DNA from: Eubacteriales bacterium
GTDB lineage: Bacteria > Bacillota > Clostridia > Christensenellales > SZUA-584
Assembly (NCBI GenBank): GCA_028711205.1
Contig: JAQTSP010000097.1
Coordinates: 1-8,833, forward strand
Direction of reading: 5' to 3'
Length of the DNA: 8,833 nt
Position 1 is the first letter of the stretch. The number at the start of each line of letters is the position of its first letter. A model generated the notes under the pieces. The model had not been told where the DNA came from and did not search any database. It saw only the letters and a list, made by a program, of their open reading frames with translations. A program made the position numbers and the translations under genes. Shown piece by piece: positions 1 to 6,095 of the stretch.

Positions 1-217
1 ACAATGTTATCGGGGAAAAGTTCTCGTACACCTCGCAGTCCCCGATAAATATAACGTCATGGCCGGTCGTCTCCTGATAATATTCTGCAACGAGCGCGCC
101 TTCACGTACGGCGCCCATATATTTGGGCATCACAAGCAGCTGGAGCAAATACATGATCCCCAGCAGTACGGCCACGGCGATTGCGAAACATACGATCCCT
201 TTTCTCTTTTTTTTCAT
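1..217 (-). CDS. SGNH/DltD-like membrane-anchored acyltransferase, N-terminal part (runs off left edge)
   Basis: Only the first 72 residues are in the window. The protein starts with a basic cluster (MKKKRK) and one hydrophobic segment at about residues 8-30, so it is probably an N-in, C-out membrane anchor with the bulk outside. After a short juxtamembrane stretch comes VIFIGDCEVYENF (residues 55-67). It sits where SGNH/GDSL enzymes and DltD carry the block I strand and nucleophile, but the nucleophile position is Cys61 instead of Ser. In Dlt-type systems this protein takes the acyl group from the MBOAT side and esterifies an envelope polymer. Being last in an adenylation-carrier-MBOAT operon supports that role. 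The start ATG at 217 lies 38 bp after the MBOAT stop and has only a weak upstream ribosome site, see the mini-ORF entry. Function is inferred from the motif and context; the catalytic Asp-His pair lies outside the window. Confidence 0.8.
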   Translation of the reverse strand, partial: MKKKRKGIVCFAIAVAVLLGIMYLLQLLVMPKYMGAVREGALVAEYYQETTGHDVIFIGDCEVYENFSPITL

Positions 218-246
218 ATCCAACGCCCAAAACAAGATAATTTCAT
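214..246 (-). other. possible 10-codon leader ORF coupled to the SGNH-like gene
   Basis: A good ribosome site (AGGTGA) just after the MBOAT stop precedes an ATG at 246. This opens a ten-residue reading frame (MKLSCFGRWI) whose TGA overlaps the ATG of the SGNH-like gene as ATGA. The SGNH-like ATG itself has little Shine-Dalgarno signal, so terminating ribosomes could restart there. The frame is offset from the main gene. An alternative reading is a one-base indel that removed an extended N-terminus. A coding role for the peptide itself is not supported. Confidence 0.25.
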
Positions 247-255
247 ACTTTTCAC

Positions 256-1845
256 CTAAAACTGATTATATATAAACTGGCTGGAATCGTAGCCTATGCC
301 ATATGCGCCGAATACCAGCACGACCAGCAGCAACGTAATAATGAGGCCATACCGCAGCCAATACGGTTTTTGGCAAAGCCTCTCGCGCACGCTTCCGCGC
401 CGCTGCACGAGTGAAAATGCAATGAGAACAGCCGCTCCCATTCCTACAATAACGTAATCAGCAGCAGTGATCCCGAGTTTTAGAAGCGCGCCGCTGCCAA
501 GCTGCCCCCAGTTCCATTTCGTAAATATCGAGAAGAACATCCGAAACGACATGGCGACATCCCGATAACAGTCGAGTATTCGGAGAGATGACATGAGGAA
601 AAATGTCCGGAGTACCTGGAACAGCCGGTATCCGAACTTGTCCCTGAGTGACGGGAAACGGCCGTGAAATCGCGCATACAACGGCATAAACTCCTGTGAA
701 ATGATGATGATGAGCCCTGTCAGCAAACCCCAGACAATAAAGTTCCACGCGGCGCCATGCCATAAACCCGTGATGAACCATACCACAATCGTGGCGACGT
801 ATACCGGCAGTCTCTTTCCAAAACCATTCCCGAGTTTGGCCCTCGCTTTTTTTGACAGCTCCAGCATCGGCCGCGAAGCCGCTATCGGATAAAACAAGTA
901 TTCCCTGAACCATGAAGCGAGCGAAATATGCCAGCGCCGCCAGTATTCTGCGATATCCTTTGAAAAGTACGGCCTGTTGAAATTTTCTTGAACCGTAATA
1001 CCCAGCACTTGCGCGATCCCAATGGTGATGTCGATGCCGCCCGTAAAGTCCGCATACAGCTCAAGCGCATAGAACACCATCCCGCAGAGCACGAATACGC
1101 CCTGGTACGTGTCCGGGTCCCCGGCAAGCGCCGTCACCGCCACAAGTATACGGTCCGCAATCACGACCTTTTTGAAATATCCCCACAGCATGCGCTGCAA
1201 TCCGAACGATATTTGTTTGACATCGAAATCATGCGGTTTATACAGCGTCTTGTTCAACGCATCGAAGCGTGCGATCGGGCCCTGTACCAACAGCGGAAAA
1301 AATGATACAAAGAGCGCAAACTTGAATATATTGCGCTCTGCCGGGTATTTTCCGCGATGTAAGTCAATGAGATAACCCATCGTCTGGAAAGTATAAAACG
1401 ATATCCCCATCGGAAGGATAAGGTTCAGATAGATCGATGGCGTATCCGCGCCGGCAAAAAGCGGGTTCACCATCAGTATGGCAAAATTGGCATATTTCAG
1501 AACGGCCAATATACCAAAATTAATAACGAGGCATAATATGAGCCATTTCCTTGTTTTACGTCTTGTCAGTTTCTTGTATGCTATTTTTTCTTCTTTTGTG
1601 AGTTCGGCCCTATGTGCCAAGAAGTACTGCTCGCGCCTGTTGTGTACTGATTCTATCCGCCTTGAAATAAGATAGCTGGAACAAATCGTGACAGAGATGT
1701 ATATGCAGCCACGCCATCCCGCATATACGTAAAAAAAGACGTTGGCCGCCAGCAATAGTATCCACTGAAATCTTTTTGGAATCAGATAATAAACAATGAA
1801 CAGCGCCGCCAGGAACAGCAGAAACTCCCATGATGTAAAAAGCAT
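256..1845 (-). CDS. MBOAT family O-acyltransferase (AlgI/DltB-like) with C-terminal acyl-shuttle hexapeptide
   Basis: This is a 529-residue polytopic membrane protein in the size range of AlgI-type MBOATs and longer than classical DltB (about 400). It moves an acyl or aminoacyl group from a carrier-protein thioester in the cytoplasm to an acceptor outside. Visible family marks are the ILPMGISFYTFQ segment (143-154), LVQGPIARF (186-194), ENFNRPYFSKDIAEYWRRWHISL (287-309) with His306, and FITGLWHGAAWNF (357-369) with His363, the likely catalytic His. Hydrophobic helices fill most of the rest. The very C-terminus is a TM helix (about 498-516) followed by GYDSSQFIYNQF, ending in a FIY-type hexapeptide with Tyr526. 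That is the motif known as an acyl shuttle in DltX and fused MBOATs. The start ATG is preceded by AAGGAGG, which overlaps the stop of the carrier protein gene, so translation is tightly coupled. Confidence 0.95.
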   Translation of the reverse strand: MLFTSWEFLLFLAALFIVYYLIPKRFQWILLLAANVFFYVYAGWRGCIYISVTICSSYLISRRIESVHNRREQYFLAHRAELTKEEKIAYKKLTRRKTRKWLILCLVINFGILAVLKYANFAILMVNPLFAGADTPSIYLNLILPMGISFYTFQTMGYLIDLHRGKYPAERNIFKFALFVSFFPLLVQGPIARFDALNKTLYKPHDFDVKQISFGLQRMLWGYFKKVVIADRILVAVTALAGDPDTYQGVFVLCGMVFYALELYADFTGGIDITIGIAQVLGITVQENFNRPYFSKDIAEYWRRWHISLASWFREYLFYPIAASRPMLELSKKARAKLGNGFGKRLPVYVATIVVWFITGLWHGAAWNFIVWGLLTGLIIIISQEFMPLYARFHGRFPSLRDKFGYRLFQVLRTFFLMSSLRILDCYRDVAMSFRMFFSIFTKWNWGQLGSGALLKLGITAADYVIVGMGAAVLIAFSLVQRRGSVRERLCQKPYWLRYGLIITLLLVVLVFGAYGIGYDSSQFIYNQF

Positions 1846-1849
1846 AGCT

Positions 1850-1856
1850 CCTCCTT
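1850..1856 (-). promoter_or_regulatory. ribosome binding site AAGGAGG overlapping the upstream stop codon
   Basis: The perfect Shine-Dalgarno AAGGAGG shares its first two bases with the TAA stop of the acyl carrier gene and sits four bases before the MBOAT ATG. It fixes the MBOAT start and indicates translational coupling of the carrier and the MBOAT. Confidence 0.8.
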
Positions 1857-2088
1857 AATCATCTTCTTCCATCAGCCGCTTAATGAGCGCGTACAGTGAT
1901 TTGGCGGAATTGAAGTTTTCCGGAATGATTTCCTCGGCAGGAATGGCAACGTCATATTCGTTGTCCACTTCAGCGATTATCGTCACGATATCAAACGAAT
2001 CCAGTATCTTGCTGTCCACAAGTTTATCGGTTGTCATAAAATCCACGTCGGGATGCAGATCGGTCAGTATTCTCACTAATGCTTCCAT
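1855..2088 (-). CDS. acyl carrier protein (DltC-like)
   Basis: This is a 77-residue acidic four-helix carrier protein, the usual size of DltC or ACP. The phosphopantetheine attachment motif is DSFDIV at residues 30-35, with Ser31 as the predicted attachment site. The following acidic helix (ETxxxEVDNEYDV-like, about 36-46) is typical of carrier-protein helix II. The predicted role is to accept the activated amino acid from the adjacent ligase as a thioester and present it to the MBOAT at the inner face of the membrane. It is active only after modification by a phosphopantetheinyl transferase, which is not in this window. AAGGAG lies ten bases before the chosen ATG. A nearer ATG at 2095 is out of frame. 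The gene lies 17 bp after the ligase gene and 9 bp before the MBOAT gene. Confidence 0.93.
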   Translation of the reverse strand: MEALVRILTDLHPDVDFMTTDKLVDSKILDSFDIVTIIAEVDNEYDVAIPAEEIIPENFNSAKSLYALIKRLMEEDD

Positions 2089-2105
2089 TATTCATTGGCT
2101 CCTTG

Positions 2106-3626
2106 CTATTTTGATTTGCTTTGCGCGGCGTACTGCTGCTTTAACGCGATGCGGTCGAGTTTCCCGTTTGATGTATAAGGCATAGACTGGCGTTTGAATA
2201 TCAGATTCGGCATCATATACCGCGGGAGCCTGTCCCGAAGCGCCTGTGAAACAAGTGCTTCATCCATATCGCCCGTATAAAACAAAACGATTTTTTTCTT
2301 TTCATTGTCAAAAATGCAGCAAGCGCCGCTGACAGCATTCACAGCATTGGCGGCGATCTCTATCTCGCCCAGCTCGATCCTTTGCCCCATGTGTTTGATC
2401 TGGTTATCCTTGCGGGAGATAAAGACCAATTCTTTGCGCTCATTGTACCGCGCAATATCTCCTGTGCGGTATATCAGCTCCGGGTAAGATTTATTAAGAG
2501 GGTTCTGCACAAACACCTGCCCGGTTTTTTCAAACGCGCTGTAATACCCCATCGCAAGAGACGTGCCGCGGATACATATCTCTCCCTGGCCGCCGTTTGT
2601 CACAGGACGGTCGTTTTCATCCAAAAGAAATATGTCCGTGTTTTTAAACGGCTGTCCGATAGGGATCGGCTCATCCAAAGCAAAATCCCTGTCGACCTCG
2701 AACCAGCACGACATGCCTGTGGCTTCCGTGGGGCCGTAAAGGTTGATATACCTTGCGCCCGGCACGTACTGTTTCCATAGGTTGAACTGCCTGATCGGAA
2801 AAACCTCGCTGCCAAACGCAATGGTGCGAAGATGTTCCGGTACGGCTTTTTTAAACGCGCCCAGTCCGGAAATAATCGTCAGCGCTGATACGACCCAGCA
2901 TACCGTGTTGATACGGTGCCGGTTCATGAACTCGACCAGACGGACAGGAAACATGAAGAGCTGTTTTGGTATCATCCATGTCGTCGCGCCGAACTTCAGC
3001 GTTGCATATACCTCTTTTAAGCATGCGTCCACATACAGCGGCACCTGAAGCCCGAACACCGTATCGCCGTCGATGCGGAGCACCTCAGTCAAAACCTCGA
3101 TATAGTCGATGACAGAACGATGGCAGGCCACCACGCCCTTTGGGATGCCAGTCGAGCCCGATGTAAACACCACATAGACAGGATCAGTATCGATCGCGTT
3201 CTTGCGCACGTATGCCAGCGCGTCCTCATCGGCCGGTGTACCCGTCATCTCGTCATACAGAAGTTTCTCCCCCGAAAATCCGTATTCTTTTATACTGTCT
3301 TTTGAAGCAGAATCACAAATCACGGCTTCCGGCTGAAGCTGCTCGAAGATCAGCGTGATCCTTTGGGCCGGCATCTCTTCATCAATGGGGACATAGAAAC
3401 AGCCGGCAGATATCACACCCAGAAAAGCCAGAATCGTCTGCGGTGACTTTGGCATAAACACGACCACGGGTTTCTTATAAATCCCATGCCCGCACAAAAA
3501 CGAACCGATCGCTCTGGCGCCGTCATGTAACTCTCCAAATGTCAGCGCTGTGTTTTCATCCGCAAAAGCCGTTTTTTGCGGGTAATCAGCCGCTGTATGG
3601 TCCAAATATTCCAGAACATTGATCAT
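2106..3626 (-). CDS. adenylate-forming amino acid ligase (NRPS A-domain / DltA-like)
   Basis: This 506-residue stand-alone adenylation enzyme has all core motifs: P-loop FTSGSTGIPKG (154-164), the A4 region with VDACLKEVY (199-207), NLYGPTEAT (295-303), YRTGDIARY (386-394), hinge/C-domain GQRIELGEIE (414-423), and SNGKLDR (486-492) with catalytic Lys489. Asp200 matches the conserved Asp that binds the alpha-amino group in amino-acid-activating A-domains, so the substrate is probably an amino acid rather than a fatty acid. The length equals DltA, and the downstream carrier and MBOAT genes support a Dlt-type role: activate with ATP, then load onto the carrier protein. The FCGE segment of DltA, whose Cys helps select D-alanine, reads FGSE here (Gly272), so D-alanine should not be assumed. 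The ribosome site before the ATG is weak (GCGGG). The gene is 19 bp after the transglutaminase gene. Confidence 0.93.
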   Translation of the reverse strand: MINVLEYLDHTAADYPQKTAFADENTALTFGELHDGARAIGSFLCGHGIYKKPVVVFMPKSPQTILAFLGVISAGCFYVPIDEEMPAQRITLIFEQLQPEAVICDSASKDSIKEYGFSGEKLLYDEMTGTPADEDALAYVRKNAIDTDPVYVVFTSGSTGIPKGVVACHRSVIDYIEVLTEVLRIDGDTVFGLQVPLYVDACLKEVYATLKFGATTWMIPKQLFMFPVRLVEFMNRHRINTVCWVVSALTIISGLGAFKKAVPEHLRTIAFGSEVFPIRQFNLWKQYVPGARYINLYGPTEATGMSCWFEVDRDFALDEPIPIGQPFKNTDIFLLDENDRPVTNGGQGEICIRGTSLAMGYYSAFEKTGQVFVQNPLNKSYPELIYRTGDIARYNERKELVFISRKDNQIKHMGQRIELGEIEIAANAVNAVSGACCIFDNEKKKIVLFYTGDMDEALVSQALRDRLPRYMMPNLIFKRQSMPYTSNGKLDRIALKQQYAAQSKSK

Positions 3627-3645
3627 ATTCGCATCCCGCTTTCAA

Positions 3646-5757
3646 TCATTCCAACACATACGGCTCATCCGGTGTCGACGGATATAAACTATGGTCGAAG
3701 CTCCAAAAATTACCGGCCCTCACAGCGATATCATGATCCGTCCGCATAAAGCATTCAAATTGCCTTGGGCCGACGTTGATCGCATCAAAATGGTACCATC
3801 CCGTCCCCAGGTTGACGAGCAGCCAATAATGATGGGTCGTCCTGTTCCCGCCGTGGCGTTCGACGCACATCGTCTGGGCGCCGATTTTTTCCAGCAGGCA
3901 TTTCGCCACCGCGTAGAATGTGAAACAATCGCCTCTGCCCGATGTAATACCGCGGTAGGCCTCATATTTCCAATCGGCTTTGTTTGACGTGCCGCTGTAT
4001 TTCACATGGCTGTTGACATATTCGAAAACCGCATATGCCTGATAACCAATTGACATATCGTCTGTAATGATTTCGGAAAGGACCTGCTGTGCCGCCGCGT
4101 CCAGTTCTTCGTCCGTCACCGTCTCCTCCACAAAGGTAAACTCACAGGATTTTGTAACGGTGTTTCCCGACGTGTCCGTCGCGGAGTAGGTGACCTCATA
4201 CGCACCCGCCGAATAGATATCGACATTCGAATTATCCACATCGACGGATACCTCAAAATCGCAGTTGTCCTCGGCAAAGACCTCGGCAAAATACGCGACA
4301 GCCTGTCCGATATAACAATAGCGGTCTTTCACGCCGTACAGCGAGGGCGCCTCCGTATCATATCCAAGCGTCAGTGAGGAAGTATATTCGGACTTGTTGC
4401 CTGCAGCGTCGGTGAGTACGACGGTAACATTTTGAACACTGCTTTGATCCCAGTCGGGTTCTTCTGAAAACGCATACGTGATCTCCGTATAGTCAAACGC
4501 GTTTTTTACAAAGTTATCGGCGGACAGAGGATGCGCCAGATACCATGCGACATCCACGGCCTCCGCTTCCGGCGGCGTGGTATCGATGACCGTCACCCGC
4601 GTCGGATTTGTTTCTCCGTCAAGGATCAGGTCCACATCATATTCACCCAGCGTATCCGGGATCATCTCCTCTGCGAGCGTCACAGTCCCATAGGATGACC
4701 CATCCGCGAATTCCTCCGCTGTCAGCGGCGTGCCCCGAATCTCTACGGTAACGGGCGCCACATTGGAGATGAGCAGCGTCGCCGCCAGCTCGACAGTATT
4801 GCCTCCGAGATCCGTTGCAATTACGCGGACCTCCTGGAACCCGATGATATCATAGTCGGGTTCAGCCAAAAACTCAAATGAAAGCGCACTCGCATCCGAC
4901 GCGGAAGAAACGAAGTCTTCCGGTTTCGCCTGCTCTCCGGGGTGGATATATACCATCTGCATAGTGATTTCTGGTTCAACCGTATCTGTAACGATAAGGC
5001 AGGAGGTATAAGGAGCCCCGTTGACCTCAATTGACACGTCGTATTGCCCTGGCGTATCGAGCGGCAGCGTTGCAAGATCCGTGATAAACTTGGCGTCCAG
5101 CGTTGCGTCAGCCAAAAACGCCTGAAGTGCCGGGAGCGCGCTTCCCGCCTCATAGGTCAGCGTATCAACAACTGCCCTGATATGAAGAAGAGAGGTGACA
5201 GATGCGGTGTTACCGCTCATATCACACATCTTTATGACAACAGAATAATCGCCAACCGTTCCAAATTCAGGCGCTTTCTCCCATTGAAGCTTGACGATGC
5301 CCGCATCGTGAAGGTCTTTGATCAATTGATCGGGCGCGATTTCCTCGTCGATAGATATGTTCAGCTCGACCGGCTGCGCCTCGGGCGGGATCGTATCTTT
5401 AACGACGAGATTAACAAGACGGTCTTTGCCGTTGACCGATATATGCAGCCAATGGTTCCCGGTTTCGGATACGTCAATCCCGGATATGTCCGTGATGTAT
5501 TCCACAGCGGTATCCCCGCTTTTTGAAAACACCTCCGCAGAAGGGACGGGGTCTCCCAATTCCACGCAGTATTCAAAATGAATGCCTGTATATAAAATCA
5601 ACAGCGTAACTACTGCCGCGATACATAAAACGAGTACGCCACCCGCGATATATATTGGAAAACGACGTTTGTTCCGTTTCTTCTTATTGTTATGTTTTTG
5701 CATTAAGCCCTTATAATTATAATTTTGCGGTATTGCATTTTGTATTTGGTGCGCCAT
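3646..5757 (-). CDS. membrane-anchored surface protein: tandem Ig-like repeats plus transglutaminase-like domain
   Basis: With the ATG at 5757 the product has 703 residues. It has a short basic cytoplasmic head rich in Lys/Arg/Asn (about 19-32), one transmembrane helix (about 33-58), then a long extracellular part. Three tandem two-part beta-sandwich repeats of about 130 residues, with DTxPPEA and D..GN signatures, are followed by one more Ig-like/DUF5011-type domain and a C-terminal transglutaminase-like (papain-fold) domain. Its triad is visible: Cys611 in GRGDCFTF, His643 in THHYW and Asp658 in WYHFD. This fold covers cross-linking enzymes, proteases and non-enzymatic binders, so the reaction is unknown, though the intact triad favours an active enzyme. 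It is the first gene of the Dlt-like operon. Start choice: the frame extends to a GTG at 5829 without a ribosome site. ATG 5757 has AAGAG upstream and ATG 5703 has AAGGG, so 5703 (685 residues) is a real alternative. Confidence 0.88.
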   Translation of the reverse strand: MAHQIQNAIPQNYNYKGLMQKHNNKKKRNKRRFPIYIAGGVLVLCIAAVVTLLILYTGIHFEYCVELGDPVPSAEVFSKSGDTAVEYITDISGIDVSETGNHWLHISVNGKDRLVNLVVKDTIPPEAQPVELNISIDEEIAPDQLIKDLHDAGIVKLQWEKAPEFGTVGDYSVVIKMCDMSGNTASVTSLLHIRAVVDTLTYEAGSALPALQAFLADATLDAKFITDLATLPLDTPGQYDVSIEVNGAPYTSCLIVTDTVEPEITMQMVYIHPGEQAKPEDFVSSASDASALSFEFLAEPDYDIIGFQEVRVIATDLGGNTVELAATLLISNVAPVTVEIRGTPLTAEEFADGSSYGTVTLAEEMIPDTLGEYDVDLILDGETNPTRVTVIDTTPPEAEAVDVAWYLAHPLSADNFVKNAFDYTEITYAFSEEPDWDQSSVQNVTVVLTDAAGNKSEYTSSLTLGYDTEAPSLYGVKDRYCYIGQAVAYFAEVFAEDNCDFEVSVDVDNSNVDIYSAGAYEVTYSATDTSGNTVTKSCEFTFVEETVTDEELDAAAQQVLSEIITDDMSIGYQAYAVFEYVNSHVKYSGTSNKADWKYEAYRGITSGRGDCFTFYAVAKCLLEKIGAQTMCVERHGGNRTTHHYWLLVNLGTGWYHFDAINVGPRQFECFMRTDHDIAVRAGNFWSFDHSLYPSTPDEPYVLE
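4129..5583 (-). repeat. protein-level tandem Ig-like repeats within the transglutaminase protein
   Basis: Three diverged units (about 5179-5583, 4765-5163 and 4366-4752) each have an A half with a Gly-x-Tyr-Asp/His-Val strand and a following DTxPPEA-like linker. Each then has a B half of the form PD(Q/D)(L/F)...EEPD...V.V...D..GN. A last single B-like domain spans about 4129-4359. Shared phrases include GDYSVVIKMCDMSGNT, FQEVRVIATDLGGNT and VQNVTVVLTDAAGNK. The DNA is too diverged to look like a recent duplication. The array probably acts as a stalk or spacer across the cell wall. Confidence 0.7.
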
Positions 5758-6095
5758 ATTTTCTCTTTTCACAATACTTAAAATTTCTAAAAAAATTTTC
5801 AGCAAGTAGTTTTTAGCCTTAATAATCACCTGAAAATTTAGGTAATTTCGATAATTTCAAGTATAACACGCATATTATATCTCTGCAATAATTACGGATA
5901 TGAGAACCTGTAAATTTATCAGTTTTTCGTTGGTAAGTCGTTAACCTATAATAGAAATGTCTTATGAGGGATCACAGGCTTTTTTCCGTATTAAGCAGTA
6001 CCATTCAGCCAATGAACCTTTTGCTCAAATATCACCACTTGATCTCTGAATACGCAGGTTAGTTCAATGAAAAACTTTTTATCAATTTAAAAATA
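5758..6095. other. intergenic region between the DeoR gene and the transglutaminase operon
   Basis: This 338 bp stretch holds the promoter of the envelope operon (5860-5888) and its predicted leader of about 95 bases. The part from 5889 to 6095 has no convincing gene. One short minus-strand frame (31 codons ending at a TAA near 6000) lacks a start and a ribosome site. No strong stem-loop with a U-tract could be found after the DeoR stop. Only a weak AT-rich dyad (AAAAACTTTTT, about 6070-6080) is present, so read-through from DeoR into the envelope operon cannot be excluded. Confidence 0.5.
5860..5888 (-). promoter_or_regulatory. sigma-A-type promoter with extended -10 for the envelope operon
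   Basis: On the minus strand TTGCAG (5888-5883) and TATACT (5865-5860) are separated by exactly 17 bp, and TG one base before the -10 gives an extended -10 (TGTTATACT). Predicted transcription starts near 5853, which leaves a leader of about 95 bases to ATG 5757. A second hexamer TATAAT lies inside the spacer but has no matching -35. The predicted start lies upstream of every candidate initiation codon, including the GTG at 5829. Confidence 0.6.

Noticed and set aside
458..913. Long alternative minus-strand frame inside the MBOAT gene (and similar antisense frames inside the ligase and transglutaminase genes)
   Set aside because: These overlap genes with clear family motifs and show no motifs, ribosome sites or domain-like composition. 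They are by-products of GC-rich coding sequence.
2093..2095. ATG closer to the ribosome site of the carrier protein gene
   Set aside because: It is out of frame with the carrier protein and leads to a stop after about 23 codons. ATG 2088 gives the full carrier domain.
5947..5952. Perfect TATAAT on the plus strand
   Set aside because: No acceptable -35 lies 16-18 bp upstream and there is no plus-strand gene downstream.
5901..6092. A 31-codon minus-strand open frame (with residues like EQKVHWL) that at first sight recalls a transposase fragment
   Set aside because: It has no start codon or ribosome site, is too short, and the resemblance does not extend beyond a few residues. A translated search of 5890-6095 against transposases would settle it.
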